The position numbers and the translations under genes were made by a program. From NCBI GenBank assembly GCA_903913965.1, contig CAIWNB010000079.1, positions 1 through 37,480 of the forward strand: DNA of 37,480 nt. The letters run 5' to 3'. Every line of letters begins with the position of its first letter. Within the stretch, counting starts at the first letter, position 1. Below are positions 14,230 to 23,090 of this stretch, in pieces. This DNA comes from an uncultured beta proteobacterium (GTDB lineage: Bacteria > Pseudomonadota > Gammaproteobacteria > Burkholderiales > SG8-41). The notes below the pieces were generated by a model, which worked only from the letters and a program-made list of their open reading frames with translations, was not told where the DNA came from and made no database searches.

Positions 14230-14369
14230 TCTGAGGTTCACGGGTCCCTTCTGGCTTTCCCGCGTCGGAGTAATTCCAACCCCGCAGTCGCGCTAGTCGG
14301 TGAAGAAAGCTCGGGGTGGTCGCTCATGAGTGGTCAAAGTGGTCGAAATTGATCGCGGAGTAGTCAACC
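14230..14369. other. cos-like region upstream of terS with GTGGTC repeats
   Basis: A non-coding region directly before the small terminase gene. GTGGTC occurs at 14316, 14330 and 14339, with a related GTAGTC at 14360. These are candidates for terminase-binding repeats. A G/C-rich stretch at 14243-14275 could contain the cut site, but I cannot define it. The position is the standard one for cos in lambda-like phages. Confidence 0.45.
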
Positions 14370-14993
14370 ATGGAAAATGCTGAAAATTGGGTCAGTCTGC
14401 GTGAATTCTCGCGGATGCGTGGCGTTTCGCTGGGTGCCGTGCAAAAAGCGATCGAATCGGGGCGTGTGACGGCTGTCAGACGTGGCATGACTGGAAAATT
14501 AAAAGGTGTCGAGGCCAAACAGGCCATGCACCAGTGGGACGGCAACACCGACGCAGATCAAGCGGCACGCTCGGGCGCTCCAATCATGGTCGGTGCAGGC
14601 CTGTTTGAAGCGCCGCCAGCGGGTGCAGACATGCAGACACCGGGCGATGTGCCCGAAGGCACCGGAACAAACGATCAACGCTACCTGGCAGCACGCGCCC
14701 GCAAGCAGGAATTCGAAGCGCATGAGGCCGAGCTGCGTTACTTGCAGGCGCTGGGCCGTCTAATCGCGACCGATGACCTGGCCAACGTCACCGCAAAACG
14801 TTACGCGGCGATTCGCGACAAACTGCTGAACATTCCAGACCGCCTGGCGACGATCCTCGCGGCCGAAAAAGATGCTGCGCGCGTGCATGCGCAGCTCACG
14901 GGCGAGATCAAGCGGGTGCTCAATGAACTGGCCAACGATTCAACCGCCTCTGCCGAAACTGCCGAAAGGTCTGCCGAGCGCGTGGCTGCTTGA
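14370..14993 (+). CDS. terS: Terminase small subunit
   Basis: A 207-residue protein with an N-terminal helix-turn-helix (SLREFSRMRGVSLGAVQKAIESGRVT), as in lambda Nu1 and related small terminases that recognise cos/pac. A linker follows. The long helical C-terminal region (YLAARARKQEFEAHEAELRYLQALGRLIATDDLAN...) carries the large-subunit contact in this family. It precedes and overlaps terL by 71 bases. Together they package DNA into the prohead at the portal. Confidence 0.85.
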   Translation: MENAENWVSLREFSRMRGVSLGAVQKAIESGRVTAVRRGMTGKLKGVEAKQAMHQWDGNTDADQAARSGAPIMVGAGLFEAPPAGADMQTPGDVPEGTGTNDQRYLAARARKQEFEAHEAELRYLQALGRLIATDDLANVTAKRYAAIRDKLLNIPDRLATILAAEKDAARVHAQLTGEIKRVLNELANDSTASAETAERSAERVAA

Positions 14994-17025
14994 CTGTAAG
15001 GTTTTTGCCGAAGCAATCCGGCCCGAGCCGGACCTGACGATCTGCGAGTGGGCTGACCGTCACCGCGTGTTGTCGGCGGAGATCTCGGCGGAGCCCGGCC
15101 CGTGGCGCACTGATCGCGTGCCGTATTCTCGCGAGATCATGGAAGTGCTATCGCCGAACGATCCGACCAGCGAGGTGACGCTGGTGGCTGGCACGCAAGT
15201 CGCAAAGACCGAGATCGGCAACAACTTTCTCGGCTTCATCATCGATTGGGCACCGGGCCCGACGATGATGGTGCTGCCGACCAGTAACACGGGCAAGCGC
15301 TCGAGCAAGACGCGCCTGGCGCGCATGATCGACAGCGCGCCGCGGCTGCGCGCAAAGATCAGCGAGCGCACGCGTGACCGCAGCAACAGCGCGATGATGA
15401 AAGACTTCCCTGGCGGCGTGCTGGTGATCGCCGGGGCCAATAGTGCGGCCGAGCTGAAGTCGATGCCGGTGCGATATCTGTTTGAAGACGAGATTGACGA
15501 ATACCCGGATGACGTCGACGGCCAGGGGCCTGCCGACGAGCTGGCCGAAAAGCGCACCGATACGTATCAGGCGCGAAAAAAGATTTACCGCGCCTCGACG
15601 CCGACTGAAATGTCGACCTCGAAAGTCTGGCGGCATTATCTGCGGGGCGATCAACGAAAATTTCACGTGCCGTGTCCGCATTGCGAGCACGGTCTCGTTC
15701 TGATGTGGGATCAGTTTCGCTGGGAAACGCGTAAAGCCTGGGAGATTACACTCGCCGATAGCGGCGAGATTCAACAAGTCGAGCCCGGCACTGCTGGCGC
15801 AGTCGAGCGCGATACCGGCGAGCTGCTCGATGTCTGGTATGAGTGCGAGGCCTGCGAGCAGCGCATCGATGAGCACCACAAAACGCAAATGCTGGCCGCG
15901 GGGCGGTGGATCGCCACCGCGCCGAACGATGGCCGGCAAAAGAGTTATCACCTGCCGGCGTTTTATTCGCCGCTGGGCTGGTTTAGCTGGCGGCAGGCAG
16001 TGCAGAAGCGGTTCGAGGCAGACAAGGACCCGACCGGCTATCTGCTCAAGGTTTGGACGAACACTGTCGCCGGCCTGCCCTATGCCGAGCGGGGCATCAC
16101 GGTCAACGCCAACGAACTAAAGCAGCGTGCAGGGCCTTACCTGCTGCGCAAAGTGCCCGCAGGTGGCCTGGTGCTGACCGCAGGGGTTGATATACAGGGC
16201 AATCGCATCGAGGTTGGCGTTAAAGCCTGGGGACGCGGCGAAGAATCCTGGCTGGTCGATTACCAGGTAATTTTCGGCGACACCGAAACTGAAGGCGTTT
16301 GGCAGCAACTGGCCGAGTATCTATTCGAAACGTCGTTTCCGCATGAATGGGGCTCGCCGATGCGTATCACCGCGAGCGCGATCGATACAGGTTTTCGAAC
16401 GCAGACGGTTTACGCTTTTGTGCGGCGGCACTGGAATCGCAACGTTATCGCTGTAAAAGGGCAGTCGCGGCCGGGTAAAGCAATTCTCGGGCGCCCAAGT
16501 GACCAGGACATTACGCACCACGGTCAAGTTATCAAGGGCGGCGTGAAACTCTGGCCGCTGGGCGTTGATACCGCAAAGTCGCGCATCTATGCGCGCCTGG
16601 CGCTGGTCAACGAAGCAACGAAACAGGCTGCAGGGCCGGGCGCAATGCACTTTCCGCTCGGGCTGCCGGATGAATACTGGGAGCAGCTCACCGCCGAGCG
16701 TTTGGTTACACGCTATCACCACGGTTATGCCAGGCAAGTTTGGGAAAAAGACGCCGGCGCACGTAACGAAGCACTCGACATCGAGGTCTATGGCTACGCC
16801 GCCGCGCTGCATGCCGGCGTGCAACGCGTCAACTGGGACCGCGTCGAGGCCGCATTAAAGGCCACGGCAGGCGATCTATTTGTCGCCGCGGAAGCAAGGG
16901 ATACACAAGCGGCTGTGATCGAGCTGCCGGCGGCGGAGAAAACGCCGCCGGTGCCGTCTGCGCAGCGCAACAAGCCGCGAATCATTCGACGCACTGGCGG
17001 TTTTGCAAACAAATGGAAAGTTTGA
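14923..17025 (+). CDS. terL: Terminase large subunit, GpA family
   Basis: A 700-residue packaging motor and nuclease. The ATPase has the deviant Walker A GTQVAKTE (residues about 90-97) and Walker B YLFEDEID (about 185-192). A CPHC ... CEAC zinc-binding insert lies in the middle, and the nuclease domain includes ITAGVDIQGNRIEVGVKAW with the catalytic Asp. The N-terminal PDLTICEWADRHRVLSAE is typical of GpA-type terminases such as lambda gpA. The start at 14923 is the first ATG giving a sensible N-terminus; a frame to 14872 exists. Four bases separate it from the next gene. Confidence 0.93.
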   Translation: MNWPTIQPPLPKLPKGLPSAWLLDCKVFAEAIRPEPDLTICEWADRHRVLSAEISAEPGPWRTDRVPYSREIMEVLSPNDPTSEVTLVAGTQVAKTEIGNNFLGFIIDWAPGPTMMVLPTSNTGKRSSKTRLARMIDSAPRLRAKISERTRDRSNSAMMKDFPGGVLVIAGANSAAELKSMPVRYLFEDEIDEYPDDVDGQGPADELAEKRTDTYQARKKIYRASTPTEMSTSKVWRHYLRGDQRKFHVPCPHCEHGLVLMWDQFRWETRKAWEITLADSGEIQQVEPGTAGAVERDTGELLDVWYECEACEQRIDEHHKTQMLAAGRWIATAPNDGRQKSYHLPAFYSPLGWFSWRQAVQKRFEADKDPTGYLLKVWTNTVAGLPYAERGITVNANELKQRAGPYLLRKVPAGGLVLTAGVDIQGNRIEVGVKAWGRGEESWLVDYQVIFGDTETEGVWQQLAEYLFETSFPHEWGSPMRITASAIDTGFRTQTVYAFVRRHWNRNVIAVKGQSRPGKAILGRPSDQDITHHGQVIKGGVKLWPLGVDTAKSRIYARLALVNEATKQAAGPGAMHFPLGLPDEYWEQLTAERLVTRYHHGYARQVWEKDAGARNEALDIEVYGYAAALHAGVQRVNWDRVEAALKATAGDLFVAAEARDTQAAVIELPAAEKTPPVPSAQRNKPRIIRRTGGFANKWKV

Positions 17026-17028
17026 ACG

Positions 17029-18114
17029 ATGTCCGACGATATTAAAGTCACTGAAGATGCAAGCGGTCGCGCAGTTGCGACCGATGAAGTCTCCGGTCGC
17101 AATTATCAAATCATCAAACTTGCATTTGGTGACGATGGCAGCGTCACGCTGGTTGGCACCAATGGGCTTCCGGTCAGCGGTAGTTTAGGTCGAAGCTGGA
17201 ATTTATCGAGCGCTGGTGACAGTATCGCAGTCACTGGCACGGCTGACGTCAGCGGAAGTAACGTTTCGATCAGCAATACTGTTTCAGTTTCTGGTCCCCT
17301 CACAAACACTCAGCTGCGCGCGAGTGATGTGCCGACTGGCGTCGCCGATGGCAGTGACATTGCCCTGGGTGCAAAAGCTGATGCTGCGGCGTCAACAGAT
17401 TCAGCCACCGCCAGCCTGATTTCATTATTTAAGCGTTTACTCGGCAAGATCACTGCAGTCGACACTGGAAACGTCACAATCTCCGCATCTGCTATTCCGA
17501 CCGGTGCGGCGACTGCGGCCGGGCAAAATACCGGCAACACATCGATTTCAAATGTTGATGTCAATATCGGCGCAAAAGCTGACGCGGCGGCAGGAACTGA
17601 TTCAGCAACGGCCAGTTTAATTTCACTAATTAAACGTTTGCTTGGAAAATTTCCAAGTCAGGGTCAGGCTTTGATGGCATCCAGTCAACCCGTTGTGATA
17701 GCCAGCGATCAGTCAGCCATTCCGGTATCGGGATCATTCACCGTTTCCGGATCAAGCAGTAAAGGTTATCAACCGAACGACACAGACATCGGCCTGCTGG
17801 TGCGGCAGATTGGCGAAGATAACGCCTACACGCAGAACATTTTGAACGGCATCCAACAACTGCTGCGCAGCGTGTTCCAGATGACGGCGGCGGCAGGCGT
17901 ACCAGCGCTTAACGTGCAGGCCTATCAAGCAACGGGCACCCTTTTAACCACTGCTACAAACGTAACAAACTGGGGCAGCATCGGTGTTCACGGCGTTGCT
18001 GGCACCGTTGCGCCGTCACTGGTTTCAACAAATAACGATGTGGTTGTCGCGCAATCTCAAGCCTATCACTTGCCGCTTGTGCCGCAGCATATCTATTCGC
18101 AGATTGGGGTTTAA
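17029..18114 (+). CDS. Repeat-containing virion fibre-like protein
   Basis: 361 residues, Ser/Thr/Ala/Val-rich, mostly beta with helices. A 27-residue motif (pattern GAKADAA..TDSATASLISL.KRLLGK) appears twice, at 17369-17449 and 17570-17650, 67 residues apart and diverged mostly at synonymous sites, so it is protein-level conserved. The C-terminal part has VVVAQSQAYHLPLVPQHIYSQIGV. Such proteins occur as neck, decoration or whisker-like parts in other phages. Its location between terL and the portal, where lambda has only the small gene W, is unusual. Exact role unknown. Confidence 0.6.
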   Translation: MSDDIKVTEDASGRAVATDEVSGRNYQIIKLAFGDDGSVTLVGTNGLPVSGSLGRSWNLSSAGDSIAVTGTADVSGSNVSISNTVSVSGPLTNTQLRASDVPTGVADGSDIALGAKADAAASTDSATASLISLFKRLLGKITAVDTGNVTISASAIPTGAATAAGQNTGNTSISNVDVNIGAKADAAAGTDSATASLISLIKRLLGKFPSQGQALMASSQPVVIASDQSAIPVSGSFTVSGSSSKGYQPNDTDIGLLVRQIGEDNAYTQNILNGIQQLLRSVFQMTAAAGVPALNVQAYQATGTLLTTATNVTNWGSIGVHGVAGTVAPSLVSTNNDVVVAQSQAYHLPLVPQHIYSQIGV

Positions 18115-18117
18115 ACA

Positions 18118-19773
18118 ATGGCACTCACAATCAACCTCAAGAAAAAAGTCCATCGCAAAGTTTGGGAGTCCGTCTTTACTCAGCTCCCGGTGGCCACGGC
18201 TGCCGGCGCGATCTGGGTCGGCGACAACCTCAACATGGGCGACGGATCGCAGGCGTATTACATCACCGGCGTTTCAAGCGTTTATTTATATCGCAAAGAC
18301 GAAGAAGCATTCGGCCTGTTGCCGAACTCAGGCTCGGCCGGCACCTTTGGCGCGGGGGCAGCGGGTTTTGTGCATCCGGTCGGGCCGTCGTTTACGGCCA
18401 GCGCGGGCACCACGACCGGTTTCACTTCCGCGCTCACAATCAACCGTGACCTGCGCGGCTATCGGTTTCGCGTCACGGGCGGCACGAATAAAGGGGTTGA
18501 GGGAATAATCAGCTCAAACTCGCTGGGCGCAAATTCTGCATTTAAAACGGTGGATACCTATACCGCGTTCGATAACACCAGTGTGATCGTGCTGCTCACA
18601 AACCGCTTGTGGTTTTATGTGCCCGGCGCAACGAGCGGTTTTAACTATTACGACTTCGCCGCCAACGCTTGGACATCGCGTTCGGTAGTCAGCGGCCCGG
18701 CGATCACGGCCAACGAGGGCTGTTTGATCGGCACGCCGGCGCAAGAGGCTGTCATGGAAACCGGCACAGCATCGGGCGCCGGCACCACCACGCTGCTTGA
18801 TGCCACGCGCAGCTGGACGGTCAACGAGTTTGCACGTTGCCTGCTCAAAGTCATCAGCGGCACCGGCGCGGGCAGTTACCGTTACATCACCAGCAACACA
18901 GCCGGCGCGCTTACGCTTGACACCTCGCTGACGACCGACGCCACATCGGTGTATGAGATTTCAGGCAACTGGTCAGACGTCGCTTCGGCGGGCGCCACAA
19001 CCTCGATCACCGTCGGCACTGGCACGCCGTTCACTGCAAGCCAGTGGATCGGATACCAGGTGCGCGCAGTGGCTGGAACGGGTGCGGGGCAAGTTGCGGT
19101 GATTACCGCAAACACTTCAAGCTCAATAAGTTTTGCGGCGGTCTCTACGGCGTTCGACGCCACCACTCGATACGTAATCGAGCCCGATGACAACGCGTTG
19201 TATTTTCTCGGCGGGGCCGCCGTTACGTTGTTTAAATATTCAATCTCGGCGAATACCTGGTCGACGCTCACGCCCACCGCTGCACGTGCCGCAGTGGTTG
19301 GCGCCGGTGCTTCAGCCAGCTGGATCGGTAACGTCAAGGACCCGCTATGGCGCGGTGTCGGCAGCACGGGCGGTTATTCTGCCAACCTCAAAACCAACGG
19401 TCGTTATATTTTATCGTTCAGAGGAACGGCAGGCGGCGTGCTGGATGTTTACGATATTCCGGTCAATACTTGGTATTCCGGCGTCAACTACGCAGGCGCA
19501 TCGAACGAAACTTTCACGACAGGTTCAACTTACTGCGATGTTGGCGGCTTCATTTACGTTCAAAAAGACGCCACTGGCCGGTTCTTCCGATTTGATGTAG
19601 CCAGAAACGACCTGCAACCCCTTACGACAAACGCCACCACGCAAGGCGCGGCGATTTCTGGTGCGCGGCTCATCGTTGATAAATACACCGATGCGGCGAA
19701 CGGCAAAAGCCTGCGCTGGCTGTATTGGGCCTTAAACACGTCAACGCAGATTCAGCGCATGCTGGAAATTTAA
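18118..19773 (+). CDS. Beta-propeller-like virion protein
   Basis: 551 residues following the previous gene by three bases. Blades are suggested by repeated segments of the type YYDFAANAWTSRSV, LFKYSISANTWSTLT, VYDIPVNTWYSG and FRFDVARNDLQPLT, each with an aromatic-x-aspartate/aromatic strand followed by NxW. This is the pattern of kelch-like propellers. Two beta inserts with GTGAGSYRYIT / GTGAGQVAVIT form a further duplicated motif. It is probably a structural head or neck decoration or receptor-binding component. No enzyme motif is seen. Confidence 0.6.
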   Translation: MALTINLKKKVHRKVWESVFTQLPVATAAGAIWVGDNLNMGDGSQAYYITGVSSVYLYRKDEEAFGLLPNSGSAGTFGAGAAGFVHPVGPSFTASAGTTTGFTSALTINRDLRGYRFRVTGGTNKGVEGIISSNSLGANSAFKTVDTYTAFDNTSVIVLLTNRLWFYVPGATSGFNYYDFAANAWTSRSVVSGPAITANEGCLIGTPAQEAVMETGTASGAGTTTLLDATRSWTVNEFARCLLKVISGTGAGSYRYITSNTAGALTLDTSLTTDATSVYEISGNWSDVASAGATTSITVGTGTPFTASQWIGYQVRAVAGTGAGQVAVITANTSSSISFAAVSTAFDATTRYVIEPDDNALYFLGGAAVTLFKYSISANTWSTLTPTAARAAVVGAGASASWIGNVKDPLWRGVGSTGGYSANLKTNGRYILSFRGTAGGVLDVYDIPVNTWYSGVNYAGASNETFTTGSTYCDVGGFIYVQKDATGRFFRFDVARNDLQPLTTNATTQGAAISGARLIVDKYTDAANGKSLRWLYWALNTSTQIQRMLEI

Positions 19774-19971
19774 ATGGCTTTCGACAAACGCGTGTTTGCC
19801 GTCGGCACCCGTTATCAATACGAGATCTCAAACGGCAATTCAGAAGTCATTATTCGGCAAGATTACCATCCGAACGAGCCGGGCCTTGTGGAGATGAATC
19901 AATCAACCGCCGTGCAATGTGCTGATGAGGTGATTGCAAGGTTACGCGAGCAGGATGTGCAAACCTTATGA
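19774..19971 (+). CDS. Small hypothetical structural-region protein
   Basis: 65 residues, starting right after the previous stop. A beta segment (FAVGTRYQYEISNGNSEVIIRQDYHP) is followed by a helix with CADEVIARLREQD. Its stop overlaps the next start (ATGA), so the block is one operon. I know no function. A chaperone or adaptor for the preceding propeller protein is possible because of coupling. Confidence 0.55.
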   Translation: MAFDKRVFAVGTRYQYEISNGNSEVIIRQDYHPNEPGLVEMNQSTAVQCADEVIARLREQDVQTL

Positions 19972-20228
19972 GTTTGTTATTGCTATTTGGGCATAGTACG
20001 CCAACGCCGCCACCAGAAATTTTTAGTGGTGGAAATGCCCGTATTGGTTTTGCGCAGCAGTTAGATGCGCTCGAGCGCGTTGGAGGCAGTCGATTAGTTT
20101 CAAAACCGGTAGATCTTGGTAATCCGCTGGATGACACAACTCGCATCGGTGATGCCAGCGCAAATATAAAAACAGGTCGTATTGGAAACGTTATGTTTTC
20201 GGCTAAAAAAGGACGCATCGGCTCATGA
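19968..20228 (+). CDS. Small hypothetical structural-region protein
   Basis: 86 residues, ATGA-coupled on both sides. The hydrophobic start (MSLLLLFGHSTPTPPPE) is too short for a secure signal peptide. The remainder has a repeated R-I-G pattern (NARIGFAQ, DTTRIGDAS, TGRIGNVM, KGRIGS), four short repeats that may be strands of a small coat-binding peptide. AT content is a bit higher than in flanking genes. Confidence 0.5.
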   Translation: MSLLLLFGHSTPTPPPEIFSGGNARIGFAQQLDALERVGGSRLVSKPVDLGNPLDDTTRIGDASANIKTGRIGNVMFSAKKGRIGS

Positions 20229-20773
20229 CTACGCTGTCCAATCTGCTCACTGCCGGCGACACGCTCGATTTCGATACCAGCGTGCCCGATTACCCGGCCA
20301 GCGCCGGCTGGACGCTGAAATACCGCCTGGCGCCGCGCTCGGCCGGCACCGCCATCGATCTCACGGCCGCCGCCAATGGCGACGACTACACCGTCACCGC
20401 GCTGGCCGCCACCACGCTTGGCTGGGCCACCGGCAACTACACGTGGACCGCATTTGTCGAAAAAGGCGCTGAACGCTACACCGTCGACCGTGGCCAGCTG
20501 CAGATCCGCGCCTCATCAACAACACTGGCCGCAGGCACTGACACCCGCACGCACGCACGAAAAGTTCTCGATGCAATTGAGGCCCTGATTGAGTCGAAGG
20601 GCGCTGCCGATGTCGTGGAATACACGATCGGCAATCGAAGCATTAAAAAAATGGGCATGGCTGATCTGCTGGTATGGCATTCGAGATACAGCGCCATGGT
20701 GCAAAACGAAGATCGTGCCGAGCGCGTCGCTAACGGTCTGTCGGCCGGCGGCAAAATTCAGGTGAGGTTCTAA
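20225..20773 (+). CDS. Head-tail joining candidate with Ig-like N-terminus
   Basis: 182 residues. The N-terminal 95 form an Ig-like beta domain (LDFDTSVPDYPASAGWTLKYRL...WTAFVEKGAERYTVDRGQLQI). The C-terminal part (ARKVLDAIEALIESKGAADVVEYTIGNRSIKKMGMADLLVWHSRYSAMV) resembles the helix-strand-helix of gpW-type joiners. It lies where lambda gpW lies, between terminase and portal. The gpW link is a pattern judgement. A GTG portal start follows its stop at once. Confidence 0.55.
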   Translation: MTTLSNLLTAGDTLDFDTSVPDYPASAGWTLKYRLAPRSAGTAIDLTAAANGDDYTVTALAATTLGWATGNYTWTAFVEKGAERYTVDRGQLQIRASSTTLAAGTDTRTHARKVLDAIEALIESKGAADVVEYTIGNRSIKKMGMADLLVWHSRYSAMVQNEDRAERVANGLSAGGKIQVRF

Positions 20774-22855
20774 GTGCCGATTCTTCAACGCATGCAACGC
20801 GCTTGGCGTGCACTGACCGGCCCGCAGCCGGTAGCGCCGGGCCGTCGTAACTTTGCAGGGGCGGCGATCTCGCGCCTCACCGCCAGCCTTGCCACCTTTG
20901 ATACGGCGGTGAATGCAGATCTCGACGGCACGCTGGTGATCCTGCGTGCACGGGCGCGCGGGTTGGTGCAAAACCACGAATATGGCCGCCGCGCGTTGAC
21001 CTTGATCGGTAATAACGTCATCGGCGCTTATGGTCCGGTGCTGCAGGTGCGCGCCAAGCAAGATGTGCGCGAAGGCCTTGATACCGTCGCCAACAGCGCA
21101 ATTGAAAGCCATTGGGCAAAATGGTCAACGCAATGCGATGCCCGCGGCCAGTGTGATCTCGCTCACCTTGAGCGGCTGGCCATTAAAGGCGTGGCGCGCG
21201 ATGGCGAGACGCTGGTGCGCCTGGTGCGCGGGCCGAATTTACCTTATGGCCTGCAGCTGCAGTTTCTAGAGGCTGATCGTCTGTATGAGGCGCTCAATCA
21301 ACTGCTGCCAAATGGCAACGTGATTCGCCAGGGCGTTGAATCGAACAGTGTTGGCCGGCCCGTTGCCTATCATTTGCGCAGCGCGCATCCTGGCGAAAAC
21401 TATTACAACAAAGGCACGCCGTTGCAGATCGAGCGCGTGCCTGCCAAAGACATTCTGCACCTGTTTATGCCTGAGCGTTTTGAGCAGGTGCGCGGCTATA
21501 CGTGGTTTCACGCGGTTTTAATGCGCGCCACCATGCTGCAGGGTTACGAAGAAGCTGCCGTCGTCGCTGCTCGCGTTGGTGCGGCCAAGATGGGCGTATT
21601 CAAGCGCGCCGACAACGCCATGCCGACACCGCTCGGTGAGGGCATGGCTGAAGGCAAGGATGAAAGCGGAAACTTTCAGATCAGCGCTGAGGCCGGAGAG
21701 TTTTTTGAATTGCCGCCGGGTTATGAGCTGCAGTCGTGGAATCCAGATTACCCGCATCAGAATTTTGAGTCGTTCATGACGCAATGCCTGCGCGGCATGG
21801 CCGCCGGCCTCGATGTCGCCGCGCATAACCTCACCGGCAATATGAACGACGTTAATTACAGCAGTGCGCGCATCGCCGAGCTGTCCGAGCGCGATTCATG
21901 GATGGTGATGCAATGCTGGTTTATTCATTCATTTTGTAAGCGCGTTTATGAAGAATGGCTGGCCGGTGCCTTACTTGGTGGCTGGATCACGTTTCCAAAT
22001 GGCGGTAAATCCATGCCCGCCGACAAGTATCAGAAGTTTGTTGAGGCAGCCAGTTTCCAGGGCCGCCGCTGGTCGTGGATCGACCCCATGAAAGAAGTGG
22101 GCGCCGCCATCGAGGCCATCAACGCGCGTCTCAAAAGCCGCACCGGTATTGTGGCCGAAACCGGCGCTGATTTTGAAGACCTGGTCAACGAGATCGCTGC
22201 CGAGCAGAAGATCGCAGACAAGGCCGGCGTTGTTTTGCCGGATGTGCAGCCAAAAGCCGCGGGTGTTGTTGATACCGGTGAAGATCCCACGCTTGCAAAA
22301 CCGAAAAAAAAATCAGCAAATGGCAGTGAACAGTCCATTCTAAAAGTGGATTTGCCTAGTTTAAAAACGAATTTTGAGTCAATAAAAGAGAATTCGCAGG
22401 AATTGCGTGAAGGCGTTGACTCAATCGCTGAAGAAATTAATAGCATTAAAAAGGTATCCTCCAACATAGGAGTGCGCGTAGCGCATGTCGCTAACGCACA
22501 AACCTCATTAGCAGAATGCTTTGATCTTTTTCGTAATTCGGTAAGTCAGACCAATTCATTTATATTGCAATCTATGCAACGGCAAGAGCATTATATTTCC
22601 CAACTACATCAGCGAGGACGCGCAGATGACAACCAAGAAGCAGCCGGTAGAAATCAAAATAACTGTATGGAAATGCGGGAAAGCGAGGCACTTTCACCCG
22701 AGTCTGTTGGCGGCGCAGAGATGCATCAAAACGCTGGAAAAGGATTTGAAGCAGCGCCGGATTCAGGCAAAACTGGAGCTTCAGGCAAAGAGAAGACAGG
22801 AACGTCGGGAGGAATTATTGTCGATATGGCCGGGAAGCCCGAGAGCAAGGATTGA
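20774..22855 (+). CDS. Portal protein (lambda gpB family) with long C-terminal extension
   Basis: 693 residues, compared with 533 for lambda gpB. The core (to about residue 510) has family segments such as GDGETLVRLVRGPNLPYGLQLQFLEADRL, HLFMPERFEQVRGYTWFHAVL and GMAAGLDVAAHNLTGNMNDVNYSSARIA. It forms the dodecameric DNA gate of the head. It starts with GTG directly after the preceding TAA. The extension beyond about 510 is AT-richer DNA: first a coiled-coil-like helix (about 520-610), then roughly 78 hydrophilic residues encoded in a region shared with another gene in a different frame. Confidence 0.9.
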   Translation: MPILQRMQRAWRALTGPQPVAPGRRNFAGAAISRLTASLATFDTAVNADLDGTLVILRARARGLVQNHEYGRRALTLIGNNVIGAYGPVLQVRAKQDVREGLDTVANSAIESHWAKWSTQCDARGQCDLAHLERLAIKGVARDGETLVRLVRGPNLPYGLQLQFLEADRLYEALNQLLPNGNVIRQGVESNSVGRPVAYHLRSAHPGENYYNKGTPLQIERVPAKDILHLFMPERFEQVRGYTWFHAVLMRATMLQGYEEAAVVAARVGAAKMGVFKRADNAMPTPLGEGMAEGKDESGNFQISAEAGEFFELPPGYELQSWNPDYPHQNFESFMTQCLRGMAAGLDVAAHNLTGNMNDVNYSSARIAELSERDSWMVMQCWFIHSFCKRVYEEWLAGALLGGWITFPNGGKSMPADKYQKFVEAASFQGRRWSWIDPMKEVGAAIEAINARLKSRTGIVAETGADFEDLVNEIAAEQKIADKAGVVLPDVQPKAAGVVDTGEDPTLAKPKKKSANGSEQSILKVDLPSLKTNFESIKENSQELREGVDSIAEEINSIKKVSSNIGVRVAHVANAQTSLAECFDLFRNSVSQTNSFILQSMQRQEHYISQLHQRGRADDNQEAAGRNQNNCMEMRESEALSPESVGGAEMHQNAGKGFEAAPDSGKTGASGKEKTGTSGGIIVDMAGKPESKD

Positions 22856-23030
22856 TGACGTTGATTGCGCTCTACCAAACGAAGTTATAGCGATTTTCAA
22901 AACATTAGGTTTGATCAATAAAGACGCCATTATTAAATGGTTTTCATCGGCAGGGGCGCCGCTATTGATTGAATTTGAAGGTATTGGCAAGCCGGAATAT
23001 CAAAAAATAATAAGTTGGTTGCGCAGTTAA
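22626..23030 (+). CDS. Cargo gene overprinted on portal 3' end
   Basis: A 134-residue basic protein read in a different frame from the portal, overlapping its last 230 bases. A good ribosome site GAGGA lies 7 bases before ATG. The product has an N-terminal Cys/His segment (WKCGKARHFHPSLLAAQRC), a long charged helix rich in Lys, Arg and Glu, then LPNEVIAIFKTLGLINKDAIIKWFSS and a final helix. It is unlike any known late gene of lambda-like phages, AT-rich, and followed by its own terminator, so it looks like an acquired moron. The frame looks more protein-like than the portal frame over the same DNA. Confidence 0.6.
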   Translation: MTTKKQPVEIKITVWKCGKARHFHPSLLAAQRCIKTLEKDLKQRRIQAKLELQAKRRQERREELLSIWPGSPRARIDDVDCALPNEVIAIFKTLGLINKDAIIKWFSSAGAPLLIEFEGIGKPEYQKIISWLRS

Positions 23031-23050
23031 ATTTACAGCCTTGAGAAAAG

Positions 23051-23072
23051 ACCCGCTTCGGCGGGTTTTTTT
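23051..23072 (+). terminator. Rho-independent terminator within head operon
   Basis: A perfect stem ACCCGC / GCGGGT with a TTCG tetraloop (23051-23066) is followed by six further Ts. It lies between the overprinted cargo gene and the protease-capsid gene. In the middle of a late operon it implies either read-through by the antitermination system or independent transcription of the cargo. Confidence 0.88.
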
Positions 23073-23090
23073 ATTTCCGAAGGGATTTTT

